Shown here: in pieces, positions 42,301 through 52,686 of the stretch | How positions within the stretch are numbered: position 1 is the first letter of the stretch | Layout of the letters: each line of letters begins with the position of its first letter | Assembly: GCF_963855985.1 (NCBI RefSeq) | Contig: NC_087092.1 | Coordinates: 5,022,001-5,086,000, forward strand | Origin: Ostrinia nubilalis | Lineage: Eukaryota > Arthropoda > Insecta > Lepidoptera > Crambidae | Reading direction: 5' to 3' | DNA length: 64,000 nucleotides | Notes under the pieces: model-generated | Database searches by the model: none | The model's input: only the letters and a program-made list of their open reading frames with translations | What the model was told of the DNA's origin: nothing | Translations under genes and position numbers: made by a program

Positions 42301-45300
42301 TGACCGTAACTTTAACGATAACCGGTGTTTTTGTATGGAGTTGGACAGCTTTTTGACGCTTGTCAAAGTTAAAGAAAGATGGTGCTTTCAGCCTTACATT
42401 TCAATCCAACTTTAGCCTTGGTTAGAAAGTTGCATAAATGTCGTGTAAATACCAGAGATTTATAAAGGCGAAAGGGTGGATTGGATGATACTCCTCGCGC
42501 ATGGCAGTGAGGTTCGGAAGGTCTGATGTTTACATATTTCTCCTTTAGTCGCATCCTACGACATCCACGGGAATTGGGAATGGTCTTATTCTACTCTGCT
42601 GGAATCACACGTCTAAGCACACGTGCTCTACCGAAATTACCGAATATCCAAGTAGTAGAATAACTACTGTATTGGCGTGAACCCCAGCCCGCTGAGGATG
42701 ATGGAAGCTCGCGGGAGCCTCGTCTGCCTCGATGTTCCCAGCTGAACTACCACCCTGTTAACTACTTCGATAGCTTGTCCGAATATGAGTTCCCCAGTGT
42801 CGTCCAGGCACAACACAATCAACAAAACACAGAAACAATCGAACAGGTACCTTGTCTGCCGCCGCGCTGCTGGTAGGTACTCTTTTCACACGTCCCGGTT
42901 GCCGGCTAACCGGCGCCGGGTATCCGCGCTCGCCGTGTAAGTTTTGGCGGGACGGAGTTGGAGGCAGATTTAAATAGGTCCCGCGCAATCGTACCGTGCT
43001 CATTGAAAGTATGTGTGCCTGAACACACCCTGTATAACTCACTTTGAGAACAGCGCCCTGGCCAGCGCGAGCCTCATGCGCCAGCCTCCGGAGAAGGTCT
43101 TGGTAGCTCGCGCCTGCATCTCTGGCGTGAAACCCAAACCGCTGAGGATGATGGAAGCTCGCGCGGGAGCCTTGTCAGACTCGATGTTCTCTAGTTGAGC
43201 GTACACTTCGCTTAGCTCGTTCGAGAGACTCGGGTCGGTTGAGCTGGAAAGATTTTTCTATATTAAACCTATTGTTCTATTGTTAAAACTCAACAAGTTG
43301 TGCTAGGGTTCATTTTTAATAACACCAGCAAGCCTAAGATGCGCGCTGTGATAACTTTTATCGACGTCAAAATGTATGGGCAAAATTTTAAAATAAAATT
43401 CATAAATTTCATTTATTTTTGCAAATAGGCTTTAAAAAAGCACTTTTACACGTCCCAATATTATCAAAATCGATAAAATGACGTGATAACCGCTTATCGC
43501 GGCGTGCATTTTAGACCTACATCACTGTAAATAGGAAAGATGACATTTTTATAATTTCCAATAAGAATTATAATATTTGGCATTACAAAATAAATGTGAT
43601 AGTGCCCTACTGGCAACAGCTGATGAAATAAATCATGAATAAAAGACACTTACCCGTTATTGATAGCATTTGTGATTTCCTTTTCCCTCCTCAACAAATT
43701 TTCTCTAACCGTGTCACATTCTAAAACGCTCTGTAACGCTATTGTATCGTCTCCCACTACTTCTTGCTCGACATGTAGGATTGAGATATGGGAAGGTATT
43801 TTTAATTGTTTAGCTGAAATCATTCTGAGGAGAGTCGTCTTCCCGAGTCCGTTCCTGCCTACGAGGCCGTAGCGACGTCCGCAGGCTAGAACCAGGTCAG
43901 CTCCTTGTAATAGCACTCTGGAAAAATAAAGATTTTTTTAGAATACCAATTTTGTGATAAGCCTGTTAAGCTATGAGCAAATGTGTTGCAGATGTTATAG
44001 TGAATTATTTTATTTTATTTTATTTGTTTAACAATGTTTCAATAGCATTAAATTTTACATAAATGTGCAGGAAGATACAACTTTTGTAATAATCACTGGC
44101 AGAAGCATGCTGCAACAAGCCAAGACTGTGACTAGTAATCATATCAAATAGTTTAGGCCCTTCCCAGCAGGGCTACTCCGAAACGCCGTTTCCGTAGTTT
44201 CGGGTCTATCTCTCACTGTCCCTAATGTTGGCATGCCACTTTGCGTAAGGGAGATGGCAACATCCGAAACTTCGGAAAACGTTTTTCGGAGTAACCCCAC
44301 AGGGCACTTATCTTCTTCTTCTTCCTCGGTTCCTCACTGATGAGGATCGCGACCACATATAGTGTTCCACAACAGAAAGCGGTCATAAGATACACGTCCC
44401 AAATACAGCTTGCCCTACTACCACTTTGGGACAACATGGGCTGGTGCTGAGAAGTAAATCATATGAACTCACCTATCCCCATATGCAATGTCAAAGTTTT
44501 CTATCCTAATGTCCTGTGTGCGGTTGGTTCCCTTTGCTTCTAGCTTGCTGTCCTTTTTAGACGTAACCTGTGACGCTGTAGCCGTTTGCAACACAGGCGC
44601 AGCAGTGGGAGCTTTAGAATCTTTCTGTTTTTGCTGTTTCTGTTGCAATTTCGCCTCAGCCTTTTCTAATTTCTTTGCGTCTACTTTCTGAAAATCAATA
44701 CATAAAATATTTAATAACATACTCCAACCACTTTTTTAACAGTATTTCAAATCCTTTAATAAATGTTTTTTTGTATTTAAACCATAATTAAGACCATGAG
44801 GATTACATATAGGGATTGCAATCCGGTATCATTTTCAATCCGGCCGGATTTTACCGGATTGACGCTAATCCGGCCGGATCCGGCCGGATTGCAAAGTTAC
44901 TTGGTCTAGTATTTAGTGATTTTTAGTTTTGATAATAATACATAAAAAGCAAAATAAAATACGTATTTATGGAAAATAAAGTCACTTTTATTTATATTTT
45001 TCGGTATGAATTATAATTTTTGGTAAGTACGTACTATTTGTACTAAAATAATGAAAATTCTAAATAATAAAGTTAGTAATCAGTCTGACTCTCACTTATT
45101 GCTGTATGTAAGTATCTGAAAGTACTTAAGTAATAATACTATTAAACTCTTATTAATAATTTACACAGACTTAAATCAACAACAGTCTTTTAAATTTGTA
45201 CTTATAAATTCAACTTCAGTTCTTTTTAAGAAATATTCTGACTCCTAAGAAACAATAAAACAAGAAGCATTTATTTTTTGCAAAGGAAAATGCAATGTAG

Positions 45301-47743
45301 TGTCGCGGCACGTCTAGCGATCTGGCAAATACGCGCGCGCTCGACTTTCCCAGTTCACGTTCGAGTATTTTTTGCTTTACCGGATCCGCCACCGGATCCG
45401 GTGCCGACTTACCGGATCCGGTAGGTCCAAAAACACACCGGATCCGCCGGATTACCGGATCCGCCGGACCGGATTGCAATCCCTAATTACATAATGATAT
45501 AACCTCGTAAGCCCGGATGTGCCTCAGAAGGAACTGAAACTTTTTAGTCAGTAACGCCGAGACATTTTCGGAGGTGATTTCGAAGTATCGCCGGATGTGC
45601 CTTCAGAGGAACTAAAACTTTAGCGATAAATTTAAGTTCAAAAATTCGCGCCTATCGAAAAAAAAGATTGATAGTCTATGGCTCAAAGTATTCAAAATCA
45701 GGTATCCGAACTTTATAAAATAAAAAAAACAAAATGTCACTGTCAAATTATCATTTTTCTTTGACAAGGTGGTTCGTCCGAGAAGACGTGATGTGCGATA
45801 ATTTTTTTTTCTTCACGTAAACGTAGTTTAATTGCAAAACTGAGCAGTATAATTTAAGTTAAAATACTGCTAAACAAGCAAAAAAATTATTTTTCCCAAT
45901 TTGAAGTACTTTTGTAAGATTTTTTCTCGTTTAAAAATAATAGTTCTTTGCAAGGAACATTCGGTCTTGATGGTGAAAGTTTTATTTTTGTATATTTTTT
46001 CTATTGAGATGGGATTGAGTATTGGACTTTTAAAATTATGATATGATTGAGAAAATTTACCATGAGAACGTTCTGATTTTTAGTTTAGTAAATATTATAA
46101 TTAACATGAATATTCACTTTACTTCTTATACATTCTATTCTATCATTAGTGTATGTTATTAATCCGATAGTACTTTTAAAAGTACTAATTATGAAACATA
46201 AAATAAAATTAAAACCGTTGTACCTTTTCAGTTACATTAATTAATATCATTATTGTATCTTTATGTAGTATTAATTTATTAAGAATGTTACATTTATGTT
46301 TTACTTTAAAGTATAAAATACAATTTATTTACTTTTCCTTTTTAAATTCTGTAATACCGAATGTTCTTTTAAGAGAAAACATTTTTTTTATTATTTTTCA
46401 CCTAAAATAAACTCTATGCACTATTATATAGGGCCCCTGAAAATATGAATGCAAAAGAAAATCTCTAACATAGAAATTTTTTTACTCGAAGTGCTCAGCG
46501 TTTACTACTACAAATTATTCGTTCTTCTGAAAGCACATTCGGCGATACTTAGAAGTCGACAAAATTTACTCTTCGGTCTTACGAGGATAATATATTGTAC
46601 ACCTATCTTGAAGTTTGTGTTCTTTTTTGCTTTAACATTCTTCAAAGCAAGTTTTAAGCGTTTAGTGATTACTTACTAAGCTATCGTCCCTAGTTTGCAG
46701 CCAGATGCTTTTGAGATCATCGGTTTCAGTGTGAGTTGTTGTCATCGATGCCAAGTGAATAGGCGCGTCCAATACTTTAGTTAACCCGTTACTGTTTCCA
46801 GTTTTTTCTGGCTGTAGCATATGTAAAAGCTTTTCACATATTTCCCTGAAAACAAAATTGAACAACCTTTTTTTCCAGAATGCTTATAAAATTGAAGTTG
46901 CTAATTATCAGAACATAACTGGAACTGTAAAAAAGACATTCTATAAAATTATAATGACATAAATTGCAGAAACAATTATAAAAAGGACATTGATAATCAT
47001 GAAATAAATATTAAGACAATGACATTATCGCTGGTTTATTAAACTCAATTGGATAGTAGCAAGCAAAGTCTAATTGGGTATGATAAAACAGCGATATTAT
47101 TATAATAGTAATCGGTTCACTACATAGTATAAAACAAAGTTGCTTTCCATTGTCTGTCTCTATGTATTCTTAGATCTTTGAAACTATGCAACGGATTTTG
47201 ATGTGGTTTTTTAACAGATTGAGATCAAGAGATCAAGAGGAAAGTTTTTAAGTATACTTAGCACCCGTGAGAAGCCGGGGCGGATCGCTAGTGTATAATA
47301 AAGAGAAAAGTAAAGGTGTTATGATAGATACCTTATATCTGCTTCTGATTTCTGTGAAATGCTTTGCAAGACCTCTCCTACAGCTTCGAAAACCTCTTCA
47401 GTGTCTTCAAATTCACCCGCACTATTGTCGAGAATATCTGAAGCAGATTTTGAGAAAATGTACAACATACAACAATAACAGAAAAAGGGAGGTTCCAAAA
47501 TCAGTCCTAAAAAAATTTAAGTAGACACAGTGTATTTTGACTGCGGCTACTTATAGGCGTGTAACAGATCATGTTAATTAAAGCCGCTCATAAGGCTTAT
47601 CTACTCTACAAATCAAATCGAATATTGTTTTAAGATCTTTATTCCGTGAAGAATTTATAACCTTACATACCTTCAACATATTGTTTCAGCTCGTCGTCGA
47701 TCAGCGGAAATTGGCTTTTGATATAGTCACCACAACGGGCCAT
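36334..47743 (-). CDS. ABCF3: ABC-F family ATPase, ABCF3/GCN20 orthologue
   Basis: Twelve exons on the minus strand: 47743-47671, 47437-47332, 46845-46677, 44687-44473, 43917-43654, 43243-43043, 42168-41986, 40883-40710, 40034-39860, 37805-37625, 37158-36938 and 36492-36334 (TAG). All are GT-AG with matching phases, giving 706 aa, close to the size I recall for human ABCF3. The N-terminus [19 protein letters not shown] is ABCF3-like. NBD1 has Walker [13 protein letters not shown], signature TFSGGW and Walker [13 protein letters not shown]. The linker has [12 protein letters not shown]...[15 protein letters not shown]2 has [43 protein letters not shown] and the switch VSHDER. There are no membrane segments. 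ABC-F proteins of this class act on ribosomes; yeast Gcn20 works with Gcn1 in Gcn2 activation. The introns carry a hAT element, Helitrons, MITEs and a duplicated exon fragment. Confidence 0.95.
39209..39653 (+). mobile_element. Helitron interrupted by a MITE
   Basis: The 3' part (39483-39653) reads AAATGAAACCCGTTTTCCG ... GTTCGCCGGGTCAGCTAG, a Lep1-type Helitron end. Its 5' end TCTATATA lies at 39209-39216, separated by the 264-bp MITE. Removing the MITE and one TA restores TCTATATATAAAAATGAAAC. Net length is about 179 bp. Confidence 0.7.
39217..39480. mobile_element. 264-bp palindromic MITE, copy 2
   Basis: Same length and near-identical sequence to 26471-26734, with TA on each side. It inserted into the 5' end of a Helitron within an ABCF3 intron. 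Confidence 0.88.
40356..40670. mobile_element. Small TA-flanked element carrying a SINE
   Basis: Left end CAGGTTGTCCTAAAATCTCC and right end GTTTGGGACACCCTG are imperfect inverted repeats, flanked by TA. The interior is mostly a SINE (about 40440-40622). It lies in an ABCF3 intron. Confidence 0.55.
40440..40622 (+). mobile_element. tRNA-derived SINE
   Basis: The plus strand has CGGAGCAAGTGTCGGACTGG, GTCGCGGGTTCGATACCCGC (B box in a good T-arm stem), a body with CACTCGTAACACAAGC, and a 3' A-run at about 40613. The 5' boundary is approximate. Confidence 0.65.
40912..41500 (-). mobile_element. Helitron with internal tandem repeats
   Basis: On the minus strand it begins TCTATATACTTATAATAAAT and ends CAGGCGGCCGCTAG, a Lep1-type layout. 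Inside, a unit of about 125 bp (CCGTTCCCGTGG..TTTTGCAATATCCTGTT ... AAATTTCAAGC) is repeated two to three times. There is a CAGA microsatellite at about 41356. It lies in an ABCF3 intron. Confidence 0.75.
42278..42394 (+). repeat. Dispersed MITE-like repeat (copy B)
   Basis: GAGTTGCACAACCTAACTTT ... ACGATAACCGGTG ... GTCAAAGTTAAAGAAAGATG ... CAGCC. It matches the minus-strand unit at 21965-22107. Confidence 0.65.
42672..42790 (-). pseudogene. Duplicated ABCF3 exon fragment
   Basis: The stretch 42672-42745 aligns with 43128-43200 inside ABCF3 exon 43243-43043. The shared core is GCTGAGGATGATGGAAGCTC; flanking parts differ at several sites and a 2-bp gap (GCGCGGG versus GCGGG) breaks the frame. 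Weaker similarity continues to about 42790. It sits about 400 bp downstream of its source in the next intron, so it is a partial, decayed duplication. Confidence 0.75.
44166..44302. repeat. Small MITE-like inverted repeat
   Basis: GGGCTACTCCGAAACGCCGT at the left and ACGTTTTTCGGAGTAACCCC at the right are imperfect inverted repeats around a 137-bp unit. It lies in an ABCF3 intron; no target duplication was resolved. Confidence 0.6.
44810..45485. mobile_element. Non-autonomous hAT element with 8-bp TSD
   Basis: 676 bp with termini TAGGGATTGCAATCCGG and CCGGATTGCAATCCCTA, perfect 17-bp inverted repeats. Both sides carry ATTACATA (44802-44809 and 45486-45493). Subterminal arrays of CCGGATCCG-type motifs are present near both ends. 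No transposase. It lies in an ABCF3 intron. Confidence 0.9.
47117..47291 (+). mobile_element. Non-autonomous Helitron
   Basis: Begins TCACTACATAGTATAAAACA, contains CTATGCAACGGATTTTGATG and ends GCCGGGGCGGATCGCTAG. It is a typical short lepidopteran Helitron in an ABCF3 intron. Confidence 0.75.
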
Positions 47744-48448
47744 ATTTTTAAGCTTTTCAAACTTGGTTTAGAACCAAGTTGCTCAATTACTTAAAGTTTT
47801 AACATTTATTTTCATACGCAGCACAAGATTTTCTCATTGATTTGTGAATTGTGTGAATGAATGAGCGAATGGAATGAACAAATTGATTCGTGGTGTTAAA
47901 TTGTCACAATGACATTTGGTGTCATTTTGCCAATGCATGCAACCTAAAAATATGAAAAATAATCATAGACTAATACCGTCTTCTACGATTAATGTAACGG
48001 TTATGCTCCAGACTTTACAAAAACGCATATTTGTGGCACAACAGCTACTTTTATGAGAAATTATTGACACAGTGGTCCAATACCAATATTATTTTTCCTA
48101 AAATTATTAAATAATTATATTAGAAATATATAAAAAAGCTTAGAGCTAAAGAAATGTATTTGTTTAATAATTTTTGGAATGACGTTTCTAAACGTTCAAA
48201 ATGTTGTCAAAGTGACAGATCTTTGGACTTCATTAGACAAAAAAATAAAGTGATTGTGTGCATGAAAAATCACTTTTATGTTAAGCAAAGCAATTTAATT
48301 AAATCTTTTGTTTTTTTTTCTTAAACAGTAAAAAGCACATGATAATGATAATATTTTATCTGCCAGTGCGTGCATAGTGTGTCACATTTAACACAGTAAA
48401 ACATCACAAATTCTATTGTGTGTTTTGTTGGAAAACACCTTACACAAA
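47744..48448. promoter_or_regulatory. Divergent promoter region, ABCF3 / Myb-SANT gene
   Basis: The ABCF3 start (47743, minus) and the Myb/SANT-like gene start (48449, plus) face away from each other across 705 bp with no repeat recognised. No clear core promoter motif could be assigned. 5'UTRs and promoters of both genes must lie here. Confidence 0.45.
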
Positions 48449-49662
48449 ATGGATGATAACATTGTCGCTAACAATGTTTCTGTTTTGGCAATATTGGATA
48501 GCCAATGTTAGTAAACATAACAAATAAATCTGATGTCGTTAATTAATAAGAAATTAATATTTTAAAACATAAAATTGTATTTAAAATGGAAACAGTAACT
48601 ACTTATTCGCTTTAATTATTTTTATTCCAAAACTGATTTTTAATATGGTGTTTTTAGCGGCTGAAGCATACAAACCTTCTTTGAGTATGACTGAATATCA
48701 TACTCATAATCATGAACACAGCACTATCAACCACAGCCAAACTCACAGCCATACTTTTAACCAAGAAGAAATCGATGGTATAGAAAACAATAAGCAAAGT
48801 AAGTAAACAAAATAATTTAGATCGGTTAGTTAACCACTGCTTATCATAAATAACTAATTCTACTCTTTAGATCTTTATGCAACGTATTTTTCTTCTAGGT
48901 ATTGTGTGGACAAAAAACTCAACCATTACACTTTTAAGCTTATATGAAACCAAAATGTCTATGTTAGATAATCCGAAAAAGAAATCCAAAATGTGGACAT
49001 CTATAGCTGAAGAGTTAAAGGCTATGGGTATAGAGGTAATAGCATAAATTATAAATATTGATAACAAGTTCTAATTTTAATAAGATTAGGTAAAAAAATA
49101 CATTGATTTATTTTATTTCATTATTCTCTGATTTTTTTAGGTAACGCCAGACCAAGTTAGGTGGAAAATAAATGCCCTTACCAAGAAATATAAAGATTGC
49201 ATTGATAATGGCCAAGGATCATCTGCATTCAAATACTTCAATGAAATGAATCAAATTCTTGGACTACACAGTGACGCTAGTGGAACTTATCGACTGGCAT
49301 CAGGAGTAATGCATGGTCCAGAAAGTTCAAATAAAGAGAGGTGTTTTAAAAATATGTCCATGAAAAACTCTGTGCCATACAGAAAACTCAGAGCTGAGCG
49401 AAAAGCTAAAATAGAATTAGATAAACAATGGATTGAATACATACAAAAACAAGACGAGCAACGAAATATAAGAGACGAAAGATTCGAAAGGAATTTAAGG
49501 TTAAGAGAAGAAGAGTTGCAGTTACGAAAAAAGGAGTTGGAAATGAAACATTCACTAGCTTTGAAAAAGTTACAACTAAGAGAAAGGAAACAAGAAGAAA
49601 TGCTTAAAATTGAAAGGGAGAAATGCGCATTACTCAGAAAATTACTGGCTAATCAATCATAA
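48449..49662 (+). CDS. Myb/SANT-like protein, PIF/Harbinger partner type
   Basis: Exons 48449-48506, 48658-48798, 48899-49035 and 49141-49662 (TAA). Introns are 92-151 bp, all GT-AG, phases match, 285 aa. Residues 34-51 hold seven histidines. Residues 68-150 form a Myb/SANT-like trihelical domain with three regularly spaced tryptophans (W70 in VWTKNS, W99 in KMWTSIAEEL, W120 in DQVRWKINALTKKYK). Residues about 195-280 are a highly charged coiled coil (KQWIEYIQKQDEQRNIRDER...). This architecture is that of the DNA-binding partner encoded by PIF/Harbinger transposons (vertebrate NAIF1 is a domesticated example). It is convergent with the HARBI1-like gene 327 bp away. It could instead be an unrelated host Myb/SANT protein. 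Expression is not known. Confidence 0.75.
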
Positions 49663-49989
49663 TCTTCTTATTGTTATATTTATAATAATTATATTTATTT
49701 TGTAGTGTTGTTAATAATTTGTGGTGTTGTTTATCAGTTGTTGATAAAACCGGCAATACCTTTTACCCTACTGCTACAAAATATAACAATTCCAATATTT
49801 TTTGAGAAATATTATAGCAATAATCATAAATAGAATAGAAAAATATATTTTATTCAATATCATCATCACACAGTGTAATATTATTAAACAAAATTTAAAA
49901 AAAATGTAGGTTACGTACCTGCTACAATGATATTGGAAAGGTACTCTTACTTAACATGGAAATTCATCTTCACTATCACAATAAATTTA

Positions 49990-51196
49990 TTATCTATTAT
50001 CGTTATCGTCACTCTCACTTATACAATAATTGTGTAATATACAAGCTGCTACCACAGTATCTGTTATAAATGTTATATTTCTATATATTGTAAACACTTT
50101 TACGCGCTTAAATCTTCCTTTCAATAGATTAAAAGCTTTTTCACTAATTTTTCTGGTGGATGTGTGTAAAGTATTGAATTCTCTTTGTTGTGCCGTAAGT
50201 TTCTTGTTCTCTCTAAACGGTGGGATTAACCATGGCAGTGATGGGTAACTCGAATGACCTACTAGAAACGTATTATGTGGAAACAAGGCATTTCGGTTTT
50301 GCATTGCAGTATTGTACAAAGGAGATTTTTTCAACACGCGAGAACAATTAGAAGAGCCAGGTTCTCCACAAAATATGTTTGTGAATTTCATATTTGAATC
50401 TACGGTGGCTTGTAGGATTATTGAATAATATCCCTTTTTATTGCAATAGTCCCGAGCATTTTTTGGTTTCTCGATTTTTATATGAGACGCGTCAATGACT
50501 CCTATTATATTTGAAATTCCTGTTTTTATTTGAAAGGTATCACATACCGATTTTATTTCATTGAATTCTTGAGGCCATTTTACAGCATCATCTAATTTAG
50601 TCAATATCCATGCAATAACTCTCCTTAATACACGAAAGGTTGACGATATAGATATATCAAATCTGCTTGCTATAGGTGTTAATGGTTCGGTGGTACCAAT
50701 AAATGATAAAAATATGTAAAAACATAGTTTGGGTTCCAGTGGTTTCAGTCCAAATTTGTGAGATGCTATGAATCCAGATTTCCCAAGATCATCTGAAATA
50801 TCAAATTACAGTTATTAAATCCTTTCCATTTTATAGAAAGTAGTGAATAATTATTTGTCGGAAAATATCAATAAAATAAATAAGTAGATGAATGAAGCAT
50901 TTGTCAAAATTACCAATAAGCTTTAGAGCAGTTTTTCTTGATATCCTCATGCGACTTTTAAATTCTGTATCACTCCATGAATCTATAATATGCAAATAAT
51001 CATCTGCTCTTTTTCTTCTTCGTCTTATCAAATATTGCATTAAAGGAAAAAATAGCTGATCATCGTTATAATCTTCTTGATCCTCTTCTGATTCAACCCC
51101 AACAATGCTACCATCACTCCAGCTACTAGATTCACTTTCATCACTACTGCTGAATTTTGATTCACTTAACCAAATGAGAAGCTTAGGATCTTGCAT
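49990..51196 (-). CDS. HARBI1-like transposase-derived protein, triad D-H-E
   Basis: Exons 51196-50914 and 50792-49990 (TAA), one 121-bp GT-AG intron, 361 aa (human HARBI1 is about 350). The upstream frame has a TGA, so ATG 51196 is the first usable start. Residues 17-46 are a Ser/Asp/Glu-rich acidic segment, then RRRRKR, then an HTH-like region (SRMRISRKTALKLIG). The DDE_4 nuclease fold follows: IIGVIDASHIKIEKP (D195), YCNKKGYYSIILQATVDSN, FLVGHSSYPSLPWLIPPF where the family normally has GDSGYP or GDSSF (so D2 is H274), and KISEKAFNLLKGRFKRV (E312). The family GSxHD motif is GSSNCSR. The frame is intact despite loss of a catalytic residue, which suggests a domesticated, nuclease-dead protein. 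AATAAA overlaps the stop codon. Confidence 0.82.
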
Positions 51197-51560
51197 ACTT
51201 ATTAACTTATTAGCAATATTTCTAACACAAACAGTAATCTGATAATTCACATCTCATTATCAACATTTTCTCCCCTAACACACAATCCATAAAAAATAAT
51301 TAAATTTTACTATCATAAGAACTTTTGATAACTAGGATTCCGTTTGTTTGTTTAAACAACCAAACCAATTAAATATAATTTTGCCAGTGAAAAAGTGAGA
51401 CAAATAGTGAGCTTTTCAGGAAATTAAATGATGACAGTGACGGACGTAGTAAAACATTACTTTGTAATCTGTGGTAGAAAAACTATTAGGCTGTCAAAAA
51501 ACTGTCTGTCTTGGCCTGCTGCTGGCTGCTGAGCACAAAAATATCTAGCTAATTATTATG
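51197..51560. promoter_or_regulatory. Divergent promoter region, HARBI1-like / tail-paralogue gene
   Basis: The HARBI1-like start (minus) and the likely first exon of the 51976 gene (plus, donor at 51561, TGTG|GTGAGT) diverge from this AT-rich stretch. No terminal inverted repeat or TTA-flanked end of a Harbinger element was recognised here. Confidence 0.35.
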
Positions 51561-51975
51561 TGGTGAGTTAATAGGTTAATGTTAACATTTCATTCCTATC
51601 ATAATATACAATGTCATTCTTGAACTTGATAATTACACTGTTATGTATTATTAGTAATCCCAGCTAAGGAGATTATAAAGTAATTAATATTGTAATCTCA
51701 GAATAGGTAGTTCTAAAATTATTGATGTAAAATAATTATGTTTTTAACATTCTAGTTACTTCACATCGAATTGTCAGTATTAAGTTTTGTGCTTTAGATA
51801 TTATAAGATGTAAAAAATGTTTTGTTCCAGGTTATTTCAGGCCAACAGCTTACTTACATGTAAAATGATGAATTGAAAGTGGATCTAGTTAGACATATAC
51901 ATTTTTAAAATTAGGTTTTTTTTTTTAATATACATAATTATATTATTTGATATTTTGGGCTATAAAATAATAGTT

Positions 51976-52347
51976 ATGGTATATCCATCAATCACATCCA
52001 GTAAGCTAGAAAGTAAGGCCATAATAGAATTAAGGAAAATGCGCTTGGCAAACAGATTGGAATCTGATCGAACTCAAACCAAAATACAAATTGAGAAACA
52101 GTGGCTCGAATATTTGAACAGACAAGAAGAATGTAGGCAAAAAAGAGACAACATAATTGATAGACAGATAAATCTTAAAGAGCAGGAGCTGGAGTTGAAG
52201 AAAAGAAAGCTTGAATTGAGACAGTCACTGGAATCTGAAAACATGCATTTGCTTGAAAAAGATTTGACGGAAATCTTACAGTGCCAAAAAGAAAAATATG
52301 ATCTATTATATACAGTTTTTGACAAGTATTTATTGTTTTTTTTTTAA
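51976..52347 (+). CDS. Small coiled-coil protein, paralogue of the Myb/SANT protein tail
   Basis: ATG 51976 to TAA 52345-52347, 123 aa. It is charged and strongly helical: KIQIEKQWLEYLNRQEECRQ, then RDNIIDRQINLKEQELELKK. It aligns without gaps over about 80 residues to the tail of the Myb/SANT protein (KIELDKQWIEYIQKQDEQRN ... RDERFERNLRLREEELQLRK). It has no Myb/SANT domain. A 5' intron is likely: donor GTGAGT at 51561 and acceptor TTCCAG ending at 51831, giving a leader with short upstream ATGs. AATAAA occurs at 52346 and 52426. A partial pseudogene is possible, but the open frame, splice sites and poly(A) signal favour a real gene. Confidence 0.6.
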   Translation: MVYPSITSSKLESKAIIELRKMRLANRLESDRTQTKIQIEKQWLEYLNRQEECRQKRDNIIDRQINLKEQELELKKRKLELRQSLESENMHLLEKDLTEILQCQKEKYDLLYTVFDKYLLFFF

Positions 52348-52686
52348 TAAATTGTTGTATAGTAACGTTGAAATTGATTGTATAAATTAATACGTTATTT
52401 TTTCTATATCACTATATACATATGCAATAAAAACAACTCATACTGGTTGCCACAGACATGCTACTTAAATTTTTTTTTAAATTGTCGTAGTGTTAATAAT
52501 AGCATTATTAATAATACGTTGCATGATTTGTCTATGGTGGATTGAAATTATTTTAATCTGTTTCAAACAATACTGCCAACACTCTTTTATGCTCTTTGCT
52601 GCCAACATTAGATCCCGCCGCGACGCAAATTTTTGTTCATCAACAGTAACAAATTAATTTTTTCTTTACTAAATATTCATTCTAAA

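Noticed and set aside
48400..51500. Intact Harbinger transposon with terminal inverted repeats
   Set aside because: I looked for inverted ends and flanking TTA/TAA duplications around the gene pair and found none convincing, so the pair is reported as genes, not as a mobile element with ends.
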